This document shows positions 8,439 through 18,062 of a stretch of DNA of 35,678 nucleotides, one piece after another. The notes below the pieces were generated by a model that was not told the DNA's origin, ran no database searches, and saw only the letters and a list, made by a program, of their open reading frames with translations. The translations under genes and the position numbers were made by a program. The stretch spans positions 1 through 35,678 of the forward strand of contig CAMEKH010000007.1 in assembly GCA_945921235.1 (NCBI GenBank), given 5' to 3'. Origin of the DNA: an uncultured Prevotellaceae bacterium. Its GTDB lineage: Bacteria; Bacteroidota; Bacteroidia; Bacteroidales; Muribaculaceae. Every line of letters begins with the position of its first letter. The first letter of the stretch is position 1.

Positions 8439-9447
8439 AATTTTTGCCCACTTTTTTGTCGCCATGCGCATCGTCACCGATAAGCGTGTCGGCAACTATG
8501 GGCAGCACATATTGAGCAGGCTCCCAAATCTCATAAAAACGACTCTCATCGAAAGGACGAGGACCTATGTAGGGACATAATTCCACACAAGCATAGAACA
8601 CGCCGAAATGATGGTCGACAAAATCCTGAAAAGAGCCGTATGGCTCATCGATAGGTTGCGGAGCAAACTTCGTGGAACGTATCACCCTATCGGCAATGCG
8701 TTTTGCCTTGTCATCGGGGGTCGACAAATATAGCATTTCACCCTGAGTGTGCATTGCAACCACAGCCTCAGGCTTTATCCGCTTGGCAAAATCGGCAAGT
8801 GCTTTCGACTCCGGCTCACTTAAAGGACGGAATCCTTTGAATCCGCTCGATGCCGGAAGGCTGTCAGTGAGACAATTTTCCCACCCGAAGTCGAAATTGC
8901 GATTAATATCCACCCCGTTGGCATTGGCTTTCCATGAGCGATGCACAGGCTCTTCATAATTGCGAAAGCACATTTTCCGCAACGTATCGCAATGTGCCGA
9001 TGCCTCCATGCCACACTGCACTATGTTCACTCCATCTGGATTCACCATAGGCACCACATAGAACGATGCATTATCGAGCAGTCGCTGCACATCAAAATCG
9101 CCTACAGCTTTATGCGAAGCGTAGGCCTCGGCATATTTTTCGAGAAAATACATCAGGTAATTGGTAGTAATATGCTCTCGGGCGTGAAGTGCGGCACACA
9201 CCAGAATCTTGTGGCTACCTCGCCCGAGCCTCACGGCCGGAATCTTGCGCCCCTCCACCGAGGTGCCAATGTGCCCGCCGGTCATTATTAGGGAGTAGCG
9301 CGACTTCAGCTTCTCCAAATCATCGACCATTCTGTCGTAAGAATAAACCCTGTCGGGCACCACAATTGCGCTATAAGCATTTTCCGAAACACCCTGCGCA
9401 CACACGCATGAAAACACTGCCATAATCGACAAAACAAAGCGTAACAC
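8422..9447 (-). CDS. Exported M14-family zinc carboxypeptidase
   Basis: A 341-residue M14 metallopeptidase with a signal peptide ending near ...CVCAQG. The zinc ligands are visible as HARE (His88, Glu91) and the His233 of AMHTQGE. The substrate-binding stretches NPDGVN and INRNFDFGW are present. The catalytic Glu is likely Glu289 in ACVELCPY. Such proteins cleave C-terminal residues of peptides, or gamma-D-Glu-diaminopimelate links in peptidoglycan. The sequence does not decide between these, but periplasmic location and the compact single domain would fit muropeptide or peptide trimming. It converges on the lipoprotein gene, with stop codons sharing bases 8423-8424. It reads divergently from rpsF. 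Confidence 0.88.
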   Translation of the reverse strand: MLRFVLSIMAVFSCVCAQGVSENAYSAIVVPDRVYSYDRMVDDLEKLKSRYSLIMTGGHIGTSVEGRKIPAVRLGRGSHKILVCAALHAREHITTNYLMYFLEKYAEAYASHKAVGDFDVQRLLDNASFYVVPMVNPDGVNIVQCGMEASAHCDTLRKMCFRNYEEPVHRSWKANANGVDINRNFDFGWENCLTDSLPASSGFKGFRPLSEPESKALADFAKRIKPEAVVAMHTQGEMLYLSTPDDKAKRIADRVIRSTKFAPQPIDEPYGSFQDFVDHHFGVFYACVELCPYIGPRPFDESRFYEIWEPAQYVLPIVADTLIGDDAHGDKKVGKNLRNAL

Positions 9448-9472
9448 GATAGTTAATTATAAATTTACAGCA

Positions 9473-9480
9473 CAAATTTA
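9473..9480 (-). promoter_or_regulatory. -7 box for the M14 peptidase gene
   Basis: On the minus strand TAAATTTG lies 26 bp before the start codon. No -33 box is seen at normal spacing. Confidence 0.35.
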
Positions 9481-9520
9481 CAAAAAATTCTCAAAAGTGA
9501 CGCTCCGATGCCCTCAACTC

Positions 9521-9551
9521 TTGCATATTATGCAAAAAGTCAGTATATTTG
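9521..9551 (+). promoter_or_regulatory. Promoter of rpsF-rpsR-rplI
   Basis: TTG (9521-9523), 20 bp, then TATATTTG (9544-9551) is a full Bacteroidetes promoter. It also argues against an rpsF start at 9549, which would lie inside the -7 box. Confidence 0.75.
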
Positions 9552-9596
9552 CACCGCTTTTTCAAGCACTTATATTTTATAACTAAATTTTTTAAT

Positions 9597-9965
9597 ATGA
9601 ATCATTACGAAACCGTTTTCATTTTGACTCCCGTTTTGTCTGATGCACAGATGAAGGAAACGGTAGATAAATTCAAAGCAGTTCTCACCGAGAACGGCTC
9701 ATCTATCGTCAACGAGGAGAACTGGGGTTTGCGCAAGCTCGCTTATCCTATCCAGCACAAATCGACAGGATTCTACACATTGATTGAATTCGATGCAGAG
9801 CCTAAAGTAATCAAGAAACTTGAAATCGCTTTCCGTCGCGATGAGAAAGTTCTTCGATTCCTCACTTTCCGTCTGGACAAATATGCTGCCGAATATGCAG
9901 CCAAGAGAAGAAGCCTTAAAGGCGCTAAAGTCAACACTACTAACGAAGAGGTTAAGGAGGATTAA
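9597..9965 (+). CDS. rpsF: 30S ribosomal protein S6
   Basis: A 122-residue S6 protein of the small ribosomal subunit, which binds next to S18 on the 16S rRNA platform. [14 protein letters not shown] at the start, the [19 protein letters not shown] core and [13 protein letters not shown] are standard S6 signatures. I set the start at ATG 9597 because the protein family begins here and the upstream codons overlap the promoter. It is the first gene of the conserved S6-S18-L9 operon, and rpsR starts 2 bp after its stop. Confidence 0.95.
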   Translation: MNHYETVFILTPVLSDAQMKETVDKFKAVLTENGSSIVNEENWGLRKLAYPIQHKSTGFYTLIEFDAEPKVIKKLEIAFRRDEKVLRFLTFRLDKYAAEYAAKRRSLKGAKVNTTNEEVKED

Positions 9966-9967
9966 TT

Positions 9968-10237
9968 ATGGCACAGACACAATCAGAAATCAGATATCTT
10001 ACTCCGCTTTCAGTGGACGTTAAAAAGAAGAAATATTGCCGTTTCAAAAGAAGCGGTATCAAATATATCGACTATAAAGACCCTGAGTTCCTCAAGAAAT
10101 TCCTCAACGAGCAGGGAAAAATCCTTCCTCGTCGCATCACAGGAACTTCTCTTAAGTTCCAAAGAAGAGTAGCACAGGCAGTGAAGCGTGCCCGCCACCT
10201 CGCTCTTCTTCCCTACGTCACCGACTTAATGAAATAA
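9968..10237 (+). CDS. rpsR: 30S ribosomal protein S18
   Basis: An 89-residue S18 protein that pairs with S6 on the small subunit. The signature [20 protein letters not shown] followed by [31 protein letters not shown] is diagnostic. [12 protein letters not shown] near the start keeps a single Cys rather than a zinc-binding set. It sits between rpsF and rplI, as in most bacteria. Confidence 0.96.
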   Translation: MAQTQSEIRYLTPLSVDVKKKKYCRFKRSGIKYIDYKDPEFLKKFLNEQGKILPRRITGTSLKFQRRVAQAVKRARHLALLPYVTDLMK

Positions 10238-10261
10238 TTAAAGAATCAGGAGGAAAGTTTT

Positions 10262-10705
10262 ATGAAATTAATATTAAAAGAAGATATAGCAAACCTTGGT
10301 TACAAGGACGATGTAGTTGATGTTAAGAGCGGTTACGGTCGTAACTACCTTATCCCGCAGAAGAAAGCTGTCATCGCCACTCCTTCAGCTCTCAAGCAAT
10401 TGGCTGAAGACCAGAAGCAACGCGCTCACAAACTTGCACAAATCAAGGCCGATGCCGAGGCTGCTGCCGCCGCTTTGGAAGGCGTTACTCTCACAATCGG
10501 TGCCAAGACAAGTTCTACCGGAACTATTTTCGGCTCTGTCAACAACATTCAAATCGCTGAAGCTCTTGAAAAACTCGGACACAACGTTGACCGCAAGTTA
10601 ATCTACATCAAAGATTCTATCAAGGAAGTTGGCAGCTACAAAGCTACAATCAAGTTCCACAAAGAAGTTTCCGTCGAAATTCCTTTTGAAGTTGTTTCTG
10701 AGTAA
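10262..10705 (+). CDS. rplI: 50S ribosomal protein L9
   Basis: A 147-residue L9 protein with the N-terminal domain MKLILKEDIANLGYKDDVVD and GYGRNYLIPQKKA, the long connecting helix (residues about 40-75, Ala/Lys/Glu-rich) and the C-terminal rRNA-binding domain. L9 binds domain V of 23S rRNA at the base of the L1 stalk. An AGGAGG-like stretch (AGGAGGAAAG, 10249-10258) precedes the start, an unusually clear Shine-Dalgarno for this window. A strong terminator ends the operon. Confidence 0.96.
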   Translation: MKLILKEDIANLGYKDDVVDVKSGYGRNYLIPQKKAVIATPSALKQLAEDQKQRAHKLAQIKADAEAAAAALEGVTLTIGAKTSSTGTIFGSVNNIQIAEALEKLGHNVDRKLIYIKDSIKEVGSYKATIKFHKEVSVEIPFEVVSE

Positions 10706-10725
10706 TTTCCGATAGTTATAACCAC

Positions 10726-10767
10726 AAAAGTGGCATATTCTCAATTCGAGATATGCCACTTTTTTTG
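10726..10767 (+). terminator. Terminator of the rpsF operon
   Basis: A long stem (10726-10738 with 10751-10763, extended inward with one bulged base) ends in a T run. It starts 21 bp after the rplI stop. Confidence 0.88.
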
Positions 10768-10798
10768 CTTTTAACCCCTGAAACTCAACTTTTTTTTA

Positions 10799-10806
10799 TA
10801 CATTTG
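10799..10806 (+). promoter_or_regulatory. -7 box upstream of the large M16 protease
   Basis: TACATTTG fits TAnnTTTG. It would give an A/T-rich leader of about 175 nt before ATG 10988. I see no -33 element at normal spacing. The rest of 10768-10987 holds no gene that I can support. Confidence 0.35.
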
Positions 10807-10987
10807 TAAGTTTAAAAGCTATTACTCTGCCGTTTAACATCTATAAACGCGAGAACTATGTTAAATTTGAGTTAAATATTGATATGTATGTAACATTTCA
10901 TCGCATACCAACGTCTAACGAAAAAAATTTTTCGCAAATCAACAAAATAAACAAAATATAAACAAACATTCAAAAAAAACAGTAGAA

Positions 10988-13810
10988 ATGAAAAAAGTAA
11001 CTATTCTGTTTTCATTGCTCATCGCTTTCTTCATAGCTATGCCGGCTGTGGCTCAATCGCCCGAAGATATGATGATGCAACAACTCCCTATCGACAAAGA
11101 CGTACGTTTCGGAGTTCTTCCTAACGGATTAACCTACTACATTCGTCACAACGAAGAGCCTAAAAACCGTGCAGAATTTCACATTGCACAAAAAGTAGGC
11201 TCTATTCTCGAAGAAGACAATCAGCGCGGTCTCGCTCACTTCCTCGAGCACATGGCTTTCAACGGACTTGAGCACTATCCGGGCAAAGCTATGCTTGAGT
11301 ATTTCCAAAACATCGGATTGACTTTCGGTGGCGATATCAATGCCTACACCGGCTTCGACGAAACTGTCTATCGCCTCTCAAATGTACCCACCGAGCGCGA
11401 AACGGTGCTCGACTCGGCTCTGCTCGTGCTCCACGACTGGGCGTGCGCAATTTCACTCGAAGAGAAAGAAATCGACGCTGAGCGCGGTGTGATTCACGAA
11501 GAATGGCGCACTCGCGGCGATGCTTCTATGCGCCTCTTTGAAGCAGTGTTGCCTATTATCTTCAAAGACAGCAAATATGCCTACCGCATGCCTATTGGAA
11601 CTATGGACGTGGTGATGAACTTCAAGCCGCAAGAACTACGCGACTACTATCACCGCTGGTATCGCCCCGACCAACAAGGTATCATCGTTATCGGCGATTT
11701 CGACGCTGCTAAAATGGAGCAGAAAGTGAAAGACTTGTTCTCTCCTATAAAAATGCCTGAAAATGCCGCAAAACGCGAATATTTCCCCGTGCCCGACCAC
11801 AAAGGCATAGATTATGCTCTTTATACCGACCCCGAAAGCACCAACTCTATTCTTTACTTATTCTTCCAGCACCCCACTACTCCGCGCGAAGCGAAGAACA
11901 CTTTGGGATATATGCTCCAAAAGACTATCACCAGCTTGGCTAACACTATGCTTAACGACCGCTTCAACGAAATTACTCAATCGCCCGATGCTCCTTGGGC
12001 GTATGCCTACAATTACGATGGTAATTTCTTCGTTGCTGCAACTAAAGATGCCTACACTTTCCTCGGTGTCGCCAAGGAAGGCAAAGTGCTCGACACTTAC
12101 AAGCAGATTCTCACCGAAGCTCAGCGCGTGAACTTGCACGGATTCACACTCACAGAGCTTGACCGCGCTAAAGCCGAGCTGCTTTCGCAATATGAAAAAT
12201 CTTTCAATGAGCGCAACAAACGCAAAAACATTGCTTTCGCTCAAGAATATATCAATCACTTCACCGATGGCGGTTATATTCCGGGTATTGAAGCCGAATA
12301 CCAAATTATCCAAGCCATTCTCCCAAGCATTCCGCTTGAAGCTGTCAACGAATATGCTAAATCTGTGATTTCGGAAGACAACGTGAGCCTTATCATCAAT
12401 GGCCCGAAGAAAGAAGGTGCCGTTTATCCCACTAAAGAAGAAATCGAGCAGAATTTCAAGACCATATTCTCTCAAGACGTGGAGGCTTATAAAGACAACG
12501 TTTCTACCGAGCCTTTACTTGCCAATGAGCCTGTTCCGGGTAAAATCGAGAGTGAATCGACCGATGAGGCTACCGGTATCGTGACTATGAAACTCTCTAA
12601 CGGCGCTACAGTGCTACTTAAGCCTACTACTTTCAAGAACGATGAAATAATGATGCAGGCTCGCAGCAAGGGTGGTTACTGGAGCTACAAAGGACAATGT
12701 TCTCCCGACATTATGATGCTCGAAGACGCTGTGAATAACAGTGCTCTCGGTAGCTACACGGCGAAAGACCTCAGAAAATACCTCGCAGGTAAGCAGGTTA
12801 ACGTAAACTTCTCTATGTCTGACGATAGCGAATTCTTCGAAGGCAACAGCGTCAAGAAGGACCTCGAAACTATGTTCCAGATGACTTACCTCATGTTTAC
12901 CGACTTGCGTAAGGACGATAGCACTTTTGAAGCTATGCGAAACACTCTCGTTTCACAACTTGCTAACATCAAGAACAACCCTCGCATAGTATTCCACGAT
13001 TCTATCAACTCTACAATTTATCTGCACAATCCGCTCAAACTTACACCGTCGGTCGACGCTGTAAAGGCGGTAAACTACGATAACTGCTTGAAACTCTATC
13101 GTGAACGCGTGGCTAATGCCGGCGACTTCACTTTCAACTTCGTTGGTAGCTTCGACTTGGATTCTATACGTCCGTTCATTGAGAAATACATCGCTTCGCT
13201 CCCCGACAATGGTGTTCGCGAAACTTACTCTTATCGTTTCCCCACCGCTAAAGGAAAAGTGAACAACTCATTTGAATTGCCTATGGAGAATCCTAAAGTT
13301 TCAGTTCGATGCAACATCTCGGGCAATATCGATTTCAATGTGAAGAACCGCACTATGATTAGCTTGCTGTCGGAGGTTATGGACATCGTCTACACTCGTA
13401 GCATTCGCGAGGAAGAGGGTGGCACCTACGGCGTAGGAACTAATTCACAAATCGCTTATTCTACGGGTGAATATACATTCCTATTCCAATTCGACACTAA
13501 TATCGAGCAGAGCAAGCATCTCACAGAGCGTGCACTAAAAGAGCTGACAAATGTCATCAAGAAGGGCGCAAAAGCCGAAGATTTCCAGAAGGTAAAAGAG
13601 GCTGCACTGAAGCAATATCAAGATAACTTGCGTGAAAACTCATTCTGGTTGAACATTCTCTCTTACCGAGCTATAGGTGCCGACACTTACACCGGACTTG
13701 GTGACATTTTGAACAACATTACCCTCAAAGAATTCAATGCTTTCTTGAAAAAGAACGTGAAATTGGATAATCAAGTTATTGTAGTAATGAATGGTGTTGC
13801 AAAAAAATAA
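10988..13810 (+). CDS. Exported two-domain M16 zinc protease (PqqL/pitrilysin-like)
   Basis: A 940-residue M16 protease with a clear signal peptide (MKKVTILFSLLIAFF to AVAQS). The inverted zinc motif HxxEH is HFLEH (His84, Glu87, His88), and the third ligand lies in the ERGVIHEEW region near 165-172. The protein has the usual pair of M16 halves. The second half (from about 510) lacks the zinc motif and keeps a fold-type signature ending in EEEGGTYGVGTNSQ. M16 proteases enclose and degrade unfolded peptides in a clamshell, here probably in the periplasm. Length and layout match the Bacteroidetes 'insulinase family' proteins. It is flanked by terminators on both sides and so is probably monocistronic. 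Confidence 0.93.
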   Translation: MKKVTILFSLLIAFFIAMPAVAQSPEDMMMQQLPIDKDVRFGVLPNGLTYYIRHNEEPKNRAEFHIAQKVGSILEEDNQRGLAHFLEHMAFNGLEHYPGKAMLEYFQNIGLTFGGDINAYTGFDETVYRLSNVPTERETVLDSALLVLHDWACAISLEEKEIDAERGVIHEEWRTRGDASMRLFEAVLPIIFKDSKYAYRMPIGTMDVVMNFKPQELRDYYHRWYRPDQQGIIVIGDFDAAKMEQKVKDLFSPIKMPENAAKREYFPVPDHKGIDYALYTDPESTNSILYLFFQHPTTPREAKNTLGYMLQKTITSLANTMLNDRFNEITQSPDAPWAYAYNYDGNFFVAATKDAYTFLGVAKEGKVLDTYKQILTEAQRVNLHGFTLTELDRAKAELLSQYEKSFNERNKRKNIAFAQEYINHFTDGGYIPGIEAEYQIIQAILPSIPLEAVNEYAKSVISEDNVSLIINGPKKEGAVYPTKEEIEQNFKTIFSQDVEAYKDNVSTEPLLANEPVPGKIESESTDEATGIVTMKLSNGATVLLKPTTFKNDEIMMQARSKGGYWSYKGQCSPDIMMLEDAVNNSALGSYTAKDLRKYLAGKQVNVNFSMSDDSEFFEGNSVKKDLETMFQMTYLMFTDLRKDDSTFEAMRNTLVSQLANIKNNPRIVFHDSINSTIYLHNPLKLTPSVDAVKAVNYDNCLKLYRERVANAGDFTFNFVGSFDLDSIRPFIEKYIASLPDNGVRETYSYRFPTAKGKVNNSFELPMENPKVSVRCNISGNIDFNVKNRTMISLLSEVMDIVYTRSIREEEGGTYGVGTNSQIAYSTGEYTFLFQFDTNIEQSKHLTERALKELTNVIKKGAKAEDFQKVKEAALKQYQDNLRENSFWLNILSYRAIGADTYTGLGDILNNITLKEFNAFLKKNVKLDNQVIVVMNGVAKK

Positions 13811-13858
13811 AAAGTTGCACAACGATTCATTGTAGCAAATAACTATTCATAGAAAATC

Positions 13859-13909
13859 GGCGGAGGCTATGTCTTGATGATTCAAGCATAGCCTCCGCCC
13901 CTATTTATT
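13859..13909 (+). terminator. Terminator of the large M16 protease gene
   Basis: A 13-bp GC-rich stem (13859-13871 with 13887-13899) is extended by five more pairs (13873-13877 with 13882-13886) past one bulged base. It is followed by a T-rich tract. The near-perfect stem covers about 40 nt. Confidence 0.8.
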
Positions 13910-13913
13910 TTGT

Positions 13914-14087
13914 TTAAACAGCAAGCATTAACACAATATTCTGCCGTCTACCGGCGAGTGGAGCGGGCATCGCCTCTGAGAGGCGTGATTGTGGTAGCGA
14001 TTTTGTCTTACTGCAACCTGCCGGAAAATCAAACTCTTTAGAGCCAATCGAAGAGGCGTCGTCGATAAGAATTTTTTCTCTTTCGCA
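13914..14087 (-). pseudogene. Start-less 58-codon open stretch, possible gene remnant or conserved repeat
   Basis: On the minus strand this segment stays open for 57 codons plus a stop between TAA at 14090-14088 and TAA at 13916-13914. It has no ATG near its beginning. The translation is protein-like in composition, with segments such as GSKEFDFPAGCSKTKSLP and LSEAMPAPLAGRRQN. It contains a perfect 15-base palindrome and is more GC-rich than its surroundings. I do not recognise it. It could be the tail of a lost gene, a clade-specific intergenic repeat, or chance. No promoter box is visible on either strand. Confidence 0.3.
13971..13985. repeat. Perfect palindrome CGCCTC-TGA-GAGGCG
   Basis: Six-base arms flank a 3-base centre. 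It has no T run on either side, so it is not an obvious terminator. It lies inside the open stretch at 13914-14087. Confidence 0.6.
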
Positions 14088-14277
14088 TTACTAAACTTTA
14101 CGCCTACCCAAACTAAATAACTATTGTGCCCTACAATACCTTATTGTCAAACGCCAAAATTCTACTCCACCCTAATAAACTCACTATTAATTCTCTTAAT
14201 GAATTCAAATGACGTTTCAATTATCGCTCTCCCACTGATATTCTGCTATCGCCACAAAATCCGCTATTGTGCAATAC

Positions 14278-14322
14278 AAAAAAATGCGAAGAGGTTGTGA
14301 AAATGCCTCACAACCTCTTTGC
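14278..14322 (-). terminator. Terminator of the PFOR gene
   Basis: Read on the minus strand, an 11-bp stem (14318-14308 with 14300-14290), extendable to about 15 pairs with a wobble, is followed by TCGCA and then a T run (14284-14278). Confidence 0.85.
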
Positions 14323-14367
14323 TTTTATAATAACTGAAATATCTTCAGCCTAAATCAATTTCAGTGC

Positions 14368-17300
14368 TTACTTCACAGCATCAGGGTCCTGACCCCACTG
14401 CTGACGAGCAAGGCGACGATAGTTATTATAGCGCCATTGAGCATTCTCCTTAGCTGCACGGAACAATTCTTCAGCCTCAGCAGGATATTGCTTCATCACT
14501 GATGCATAGCGAACCTCGCCTTTGAGGAAGTTCTCGAAGTTGTCCCAATTCGGCTCTTTACTATCGAGAGTGAACGGATTCTTTCCTTCCTTTTCAAGCT
14601 CGGGATTGTAGCGCCACAAGTGCCAGTATCCACATTCCACAGCCTTAGCCTCTTCAGCCTGAGCCTTACCCATACCGGCTTTCAAGCCGTGGTTGATACA
14701 AGGAGCATAAGCGATGATAATAGAAGGACCATCGTAAGCCTCAGCCTCGCGGATAGCCTTGAGAGTTTGAGCATTGTCGGCACCCATAGCCACTTGAGCT
14801 GCATATACATATCCATAAGTCGATGCAATCAAGCCAAGGTCTTTCTTGCGAATACGCTTACCCGATGCAGCAAATTTGGCAATTGCTCCGAGCGGAGTAG
14901 CCTTCGAAGCCTGACCTCCGGTGTTCGAGTAAACCTCAGTGTCGAGCACAAGGATATTTACATTCTTGCCCGAAGCAAGCACATGGTCAAGACCTCCGAA
15001 ACCGATATCATAGGAAGCTCCGTCACCACCGATAATCCACTGCGAGCGTTTTACCAAATAGTGGCTGAGTTCCATAATCTTCTTAGCCTCGGGCTTATCG
15101 CAATCTTTCACAAGGTCGATAATCTTATCGGCAAGCTCACGGCTCTTATCGGCATCGTCCTTATTTTCGAGCCATTGGTTGAACAGCTCTTTTGTTTCGG
15201 CAGGAGCGCAATCGCACATCGAAGCCTGACGAATCACCGTCTCCAGACGTGCACGCATCTTCTCATTGGCAAGAACCATACCCAAACCGAATTCGCAGAA
15301 ATCCTCAAAGAGTGAATTAGCCCATGCCGGACCTTGACCTCTCTCGTTGGTAGTGTAAGGAGTAGAAGGAACTGAGCCTGAATAGATTGAGCTACAGCCT
15401 GTTGCATTTGCCACCATCTCACGGTCGCCGAAGAGTTGAGAAATCAGCTTCACATAAGGCGTTTCACCGCAACCCGAGCATGCGCCCGAGAATTCAAACA
15501 TAGGAGTAGCGAACTGTGAGTTCTTCACATTAGCTTTCACGTCTACAAGTTTCTGCTTGCTTGTCACATGGTTAATGCAATAATCCCACTTAGCTTGTGC
15601 TCCAACTTCAGTTTGAAGCGGCTTCATCTCAAGAGCCTTAACACCCTTCTTGCCCGGGCAGACGTCAACGCAGTTGCCGCAACCAAGACAGTCGAGGTCA
15701 TCGACCACTTGCACAAATGCCATGCCGGCAAACGACTTGCCAATTGCCGGAAGCGAACCGCCGTCCTTGAAAGGCGATGCAGCAAGCTCATCAGCAGTCA
15801 TCACAAACGGACGAATTGCAGCGTGAGGACAAACGTAAGCGCACTTGTTACACTGAATACAATTCTCTGAATTCCATTCGGGAACGAATGCCGAAACACC
15901 GCGTTTCTCATATTTTGCTGTTCCCTGCTCCCATGTTCCATCGGGATTCTTCGTAAATGCCGATACCGGAAGCAAGTCGCCATCTTGAGCATTGATTGGA
16001 CGCACAATCTCTTGGATAAATTCGGGTGCATCGTCAATTGCAGTCGTAGCCACCTCAAGCGACGACCATGCAGGGTCTACAGTAAGTTTATTGTATTCAC
16101 CGCCGCGGTCGACTGCTGCATAGTTCTTGTTCACCACATCTTCACCCTTCTTTCCGTAGGACTTCACGATGAATTTCTTCATCTGCTCTACTGCAAGGTC
16201 AACGGGGATAACCTCGGTGATGCGGAAGAATGCCGATTGAAGAATTGTGTTGGTGCGATTGCCAAGACCGATTTCCTGTGCTATCTTTGTAGCGTTGATA
16301 TAATATACGGTGATATTATTGTCGGCAAAATATTTTTTAACCTTGTTAGGCAAGTTGGCAGCAAGCTCATCGCCCTCCCAAATGGTGTTGAGAAGGAATG
16401 TACCATTCTTCTGCAATCCGCGAGTCACATCATACATATTCAAATATGCCTGCACGTGGCATGCCACAAAGTTAGGCGTAGTCACCAAATATGTAGAGCG
16501 GATAGGCTCATCACCGAAGCGCAGATGCGAGCAAGTGAAACCGCCCGACTTCTTAGAGTCGTAGGCGAAATATGCTTGGCAATATTTATTAGTGTTATCA
16601 CCGATAATCTTCACCGAGTTCTTGTTTGCTCCCACAGTACCATCGGCACCAAGTCCGTAGAACTTAGCCTGGAACATGCCTGCACCACCGAGAGCCACCT
16701 CTTCCTTCAGCGGAAGTGAAGTGAATGTCACGTCATCGTTGATACCGAGAGTGAAGTGGTCTTTAGGCATCGGCAATGCCAAATTCTCATATACTGAGAG
16801 AATTTGTGCCGGCGTAGTGTCCTTAGAGCCAAGTCCGAAGCGTCCGCCCACTATTACCGGAGCATTCTCCTTGCCATAGAAGCATTCTTTTACGTCGAGA
16901 TACAGAGGCTCGCCGTTTGCTCCCGGTTCTTTTGTGCGGTCGAGCACGGCAATGCGCTTTGCTGTTGCCGGAACGGCTGCAAGGAAGTGCTTTGCCGAGA
17001 ACGGACGATATAGATGCACCGACACCAATCCCACTTTCTCGCCTTGAGCAGTGAGGTGGTCAATTGTTTCACGGATTGCCTCAGTAACCGAACCCATAGC
17101 GATAATCACACGGTCGGCATCGGCTGCGCCATAGTAGTCGAACAGATGATACTGACGACCTGTGATTTCAGCTATCTTATTCATATATTCCTCTACAATT
17201 CCGGGAACGGCATCATAATAATTGTTGCACGATTCACGATGCTGGAAGAATACATCGGGGTTCTCTGCTGTTCCGCGAGTAACCGGGTGCTCAGGACTGA

Positions 17301-17928
17301 TGGCACGACGACGGAAATCCGACAACGCCTCTTGGTCGATAAGCGGGGCAAGGTCTTCTTGCTCTATTGCTTCGATTTTCTGAATCTCATGTGATGTGCG
17401 GAATCCGTCGAAAAAGTTCACAAACGGAACTTTCGCCTTAATAGTCGACAAGTGTGCTACACCTGCCAAGTCCATCACCTCCTGTACAGAGCCTTCGCAA
17501 AGCATTGCAAAGCCTGTCTGGCGAGTAGAAAGCACGTCTTGATGGTCACCGAAGATACACAACGCATGCGATGCCAACGTACGTGCCGACACATGGAACA
17601 CGCATGGCAACAGCTCTCCGGCAATCTTATACATGTTAGGAATCATAAGGAGCAGACCTTGTGATGCAGTATAGGTAGTGGTCAACGCACCTGCTTGAAG
17701 CGAGCCGTGAACCGCTCCGGCTGCTCCACCCTCCGATTGCATCTCCTGAACCAACACTGTCTCTCCAAAGATGTTCTTTCTTCCGGCAGCAGCCCACTCA
17801 TCTACGTGTTCTGCCATTGTCGACGACGGAGTAATCGGGTAGATTGCAGCTACTTCAGTGAACATATAGCTCACATGAGCCGCAGCTTGATTACCATCGC
17901 ACGTCAAGAATTTCTTTTCTTTACCCAT
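14368..17928 (-). CDS. nifJ: Pyruvate:ferredoxin (flavodoxin) oxidoreductase
   Basis: A single-chain PFOR (1186 residues) that converts pyruvate and CoA to acetyl-CoA and CO2 and passes electrons to ferredoxin, the normal route in anaerobes. The N-terminal domain has EVAAIYPITPSSTMAEH (pyruvate side). Two 4Fe-4S motifs follow as CIQCNKCAYVCPHA and CLGCGNCVDVCPG. The thiamine-diphosphate site is GDGASYDIGFGGLDHVL with DTEVYSNTGGQASK. A further cysteine pair, SGACSGCGETPY, marks the third cluster region. The family start is MGKEKKFLTCDGNQAA. An in-frame ATG at 17982 would add 18 unrelated residues, so I start at 17928. It is convergent with the M16 gene and probably monocistronic. Confidence 0.96.
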   Translation of the reverse strand: MGKEKKFLTCDGNQAAAHVSYMFTEVAAIYPITPSSTMAEHVDEWAAAGRKNIFGETVLVQEMQSEGGAAGAVHGSLQAGALTTTYTASQGLLLMIPNMYKIAGELLPCVFHVSARTLASHALCIFGDHQDVLSTRQTGFAMLCEGSVQEVMDLAGVAHLSTIKAKVPFVNFFDGFRTSHEIQKIEAIEQEDLAPLIDQEALSDFRRRAISPEHPVTRGTAENPDVFFQHRESCNNYYDAVPGIVEEYMNKIAEITGRQYHLFDYYGAADADRVIIAMGSVTEAIRETIDHLTAQGEKVGLVSVHLYRPFSAKHFLAAVPATAKRIAVLDRTKEPGANGEPLYLDVKECFYGKENAPVIVGGRFGLGSKDTTPAQILSVYENLALPMPKDHFTLGINDDVTFTSLPLKEEVALGGAGMFQAKFYGLGADGTVGANKNSVKIIGDNTNKYCQAYFAYDSKKSGGFTCSHLRFGDEPIRSTYLVTTPNFVACHVQAYLNMYDVTRGLQKNGTFLLNTIWEGDELAANLPNKVKKYFADNNITVYYINATKIAQEIGLGNRTNTILQSAFFRITEVIPVDLAVEQMKKFIVKSYGKKGEDVVNKNYAAVDRGGEYNKLTVDPAWSSLEVATTAIDDAPEFIQEIVRPINAQDGDLLPVSAFTKNPDGTWEQGTAKYEKRGVSAFVPEWNSENCIQCNKCAYVCPHAAIRPFVMTADELAASPFKDGGSLPAIGKSFAGMAFVQVVDDLDCLGCGNCVDVCPGKKGVKALEMKPLQTEVGAQAKWDYCINHVTSKQKLVDVKANVKNSQFATPMFEFSGACSGCGETPYVKLISQLFGDREMVANATGCSSIYSGSVPSTPYTTNERGQGPAWANSLFEDFCEFGLGMVLANEKMRARLETVIRQASMCDCAPAETKELFNQWLENKDDADKSRELADKIIDLVKDCDKPEAKKIMELSHYLVKRSQWIIGGDGASYDIGFGGLDHVLASGKNVNILVLDTEVYSNTGGQASKATPLGAIAKFAASGKRIRKKDLGLIASTYGYVYAAQVAMGADNAQTLKAIREAEAYDGPSIIIAYAPCINHGLKAGMGKAQAEEAKAVECGYWHLWRYNPELEKEGKNPFTLDSKEPNWDNFENFLKGEVRYASVMKQYPAEAEELFRAAKENAQWRYNNYRRLARQQWGQDPDAVK

Positions 17929-18062
17929 AATCAAATTATCAATTAAAATAAAATTGTTTCTCGTTTGAAAAAATGCCGCCAAAGCATCTCTGCTATTGCT
18001 AAATGCAACTATTTATTGACTCCACTTTTATCCTGCGAAGTTACTAATTTTTATTCATTATT

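Larger units (their letters stand above)
13811..14367. other. 557-bp gene-free stretch between convergent genes
   Basis: It holds the terminators of the M16 gene (13859-13909) and PFOR gene (14278-14322). Between them is a stretch with a perfect palindrome and a start-less open frame on the minus strand (13914-14087). From 14090 to 14277 the sequence is A/T-rich, and I see no gene, promoter box or RNA in it. Confidence 0.6.

Noticed and set aside
9549-9596. A longer S6 protein starting at 9549
   Set aside because: The extra 16 codons overlap the -7 box, and S6 proteins start at the MNHYETVF position.
15985-16719. A 244-codon + strand open frame
   Set aside because: It lies inside the PFOR gene on the other strand. 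PFOR is unmistakable, and this frame has no recognisable motif.
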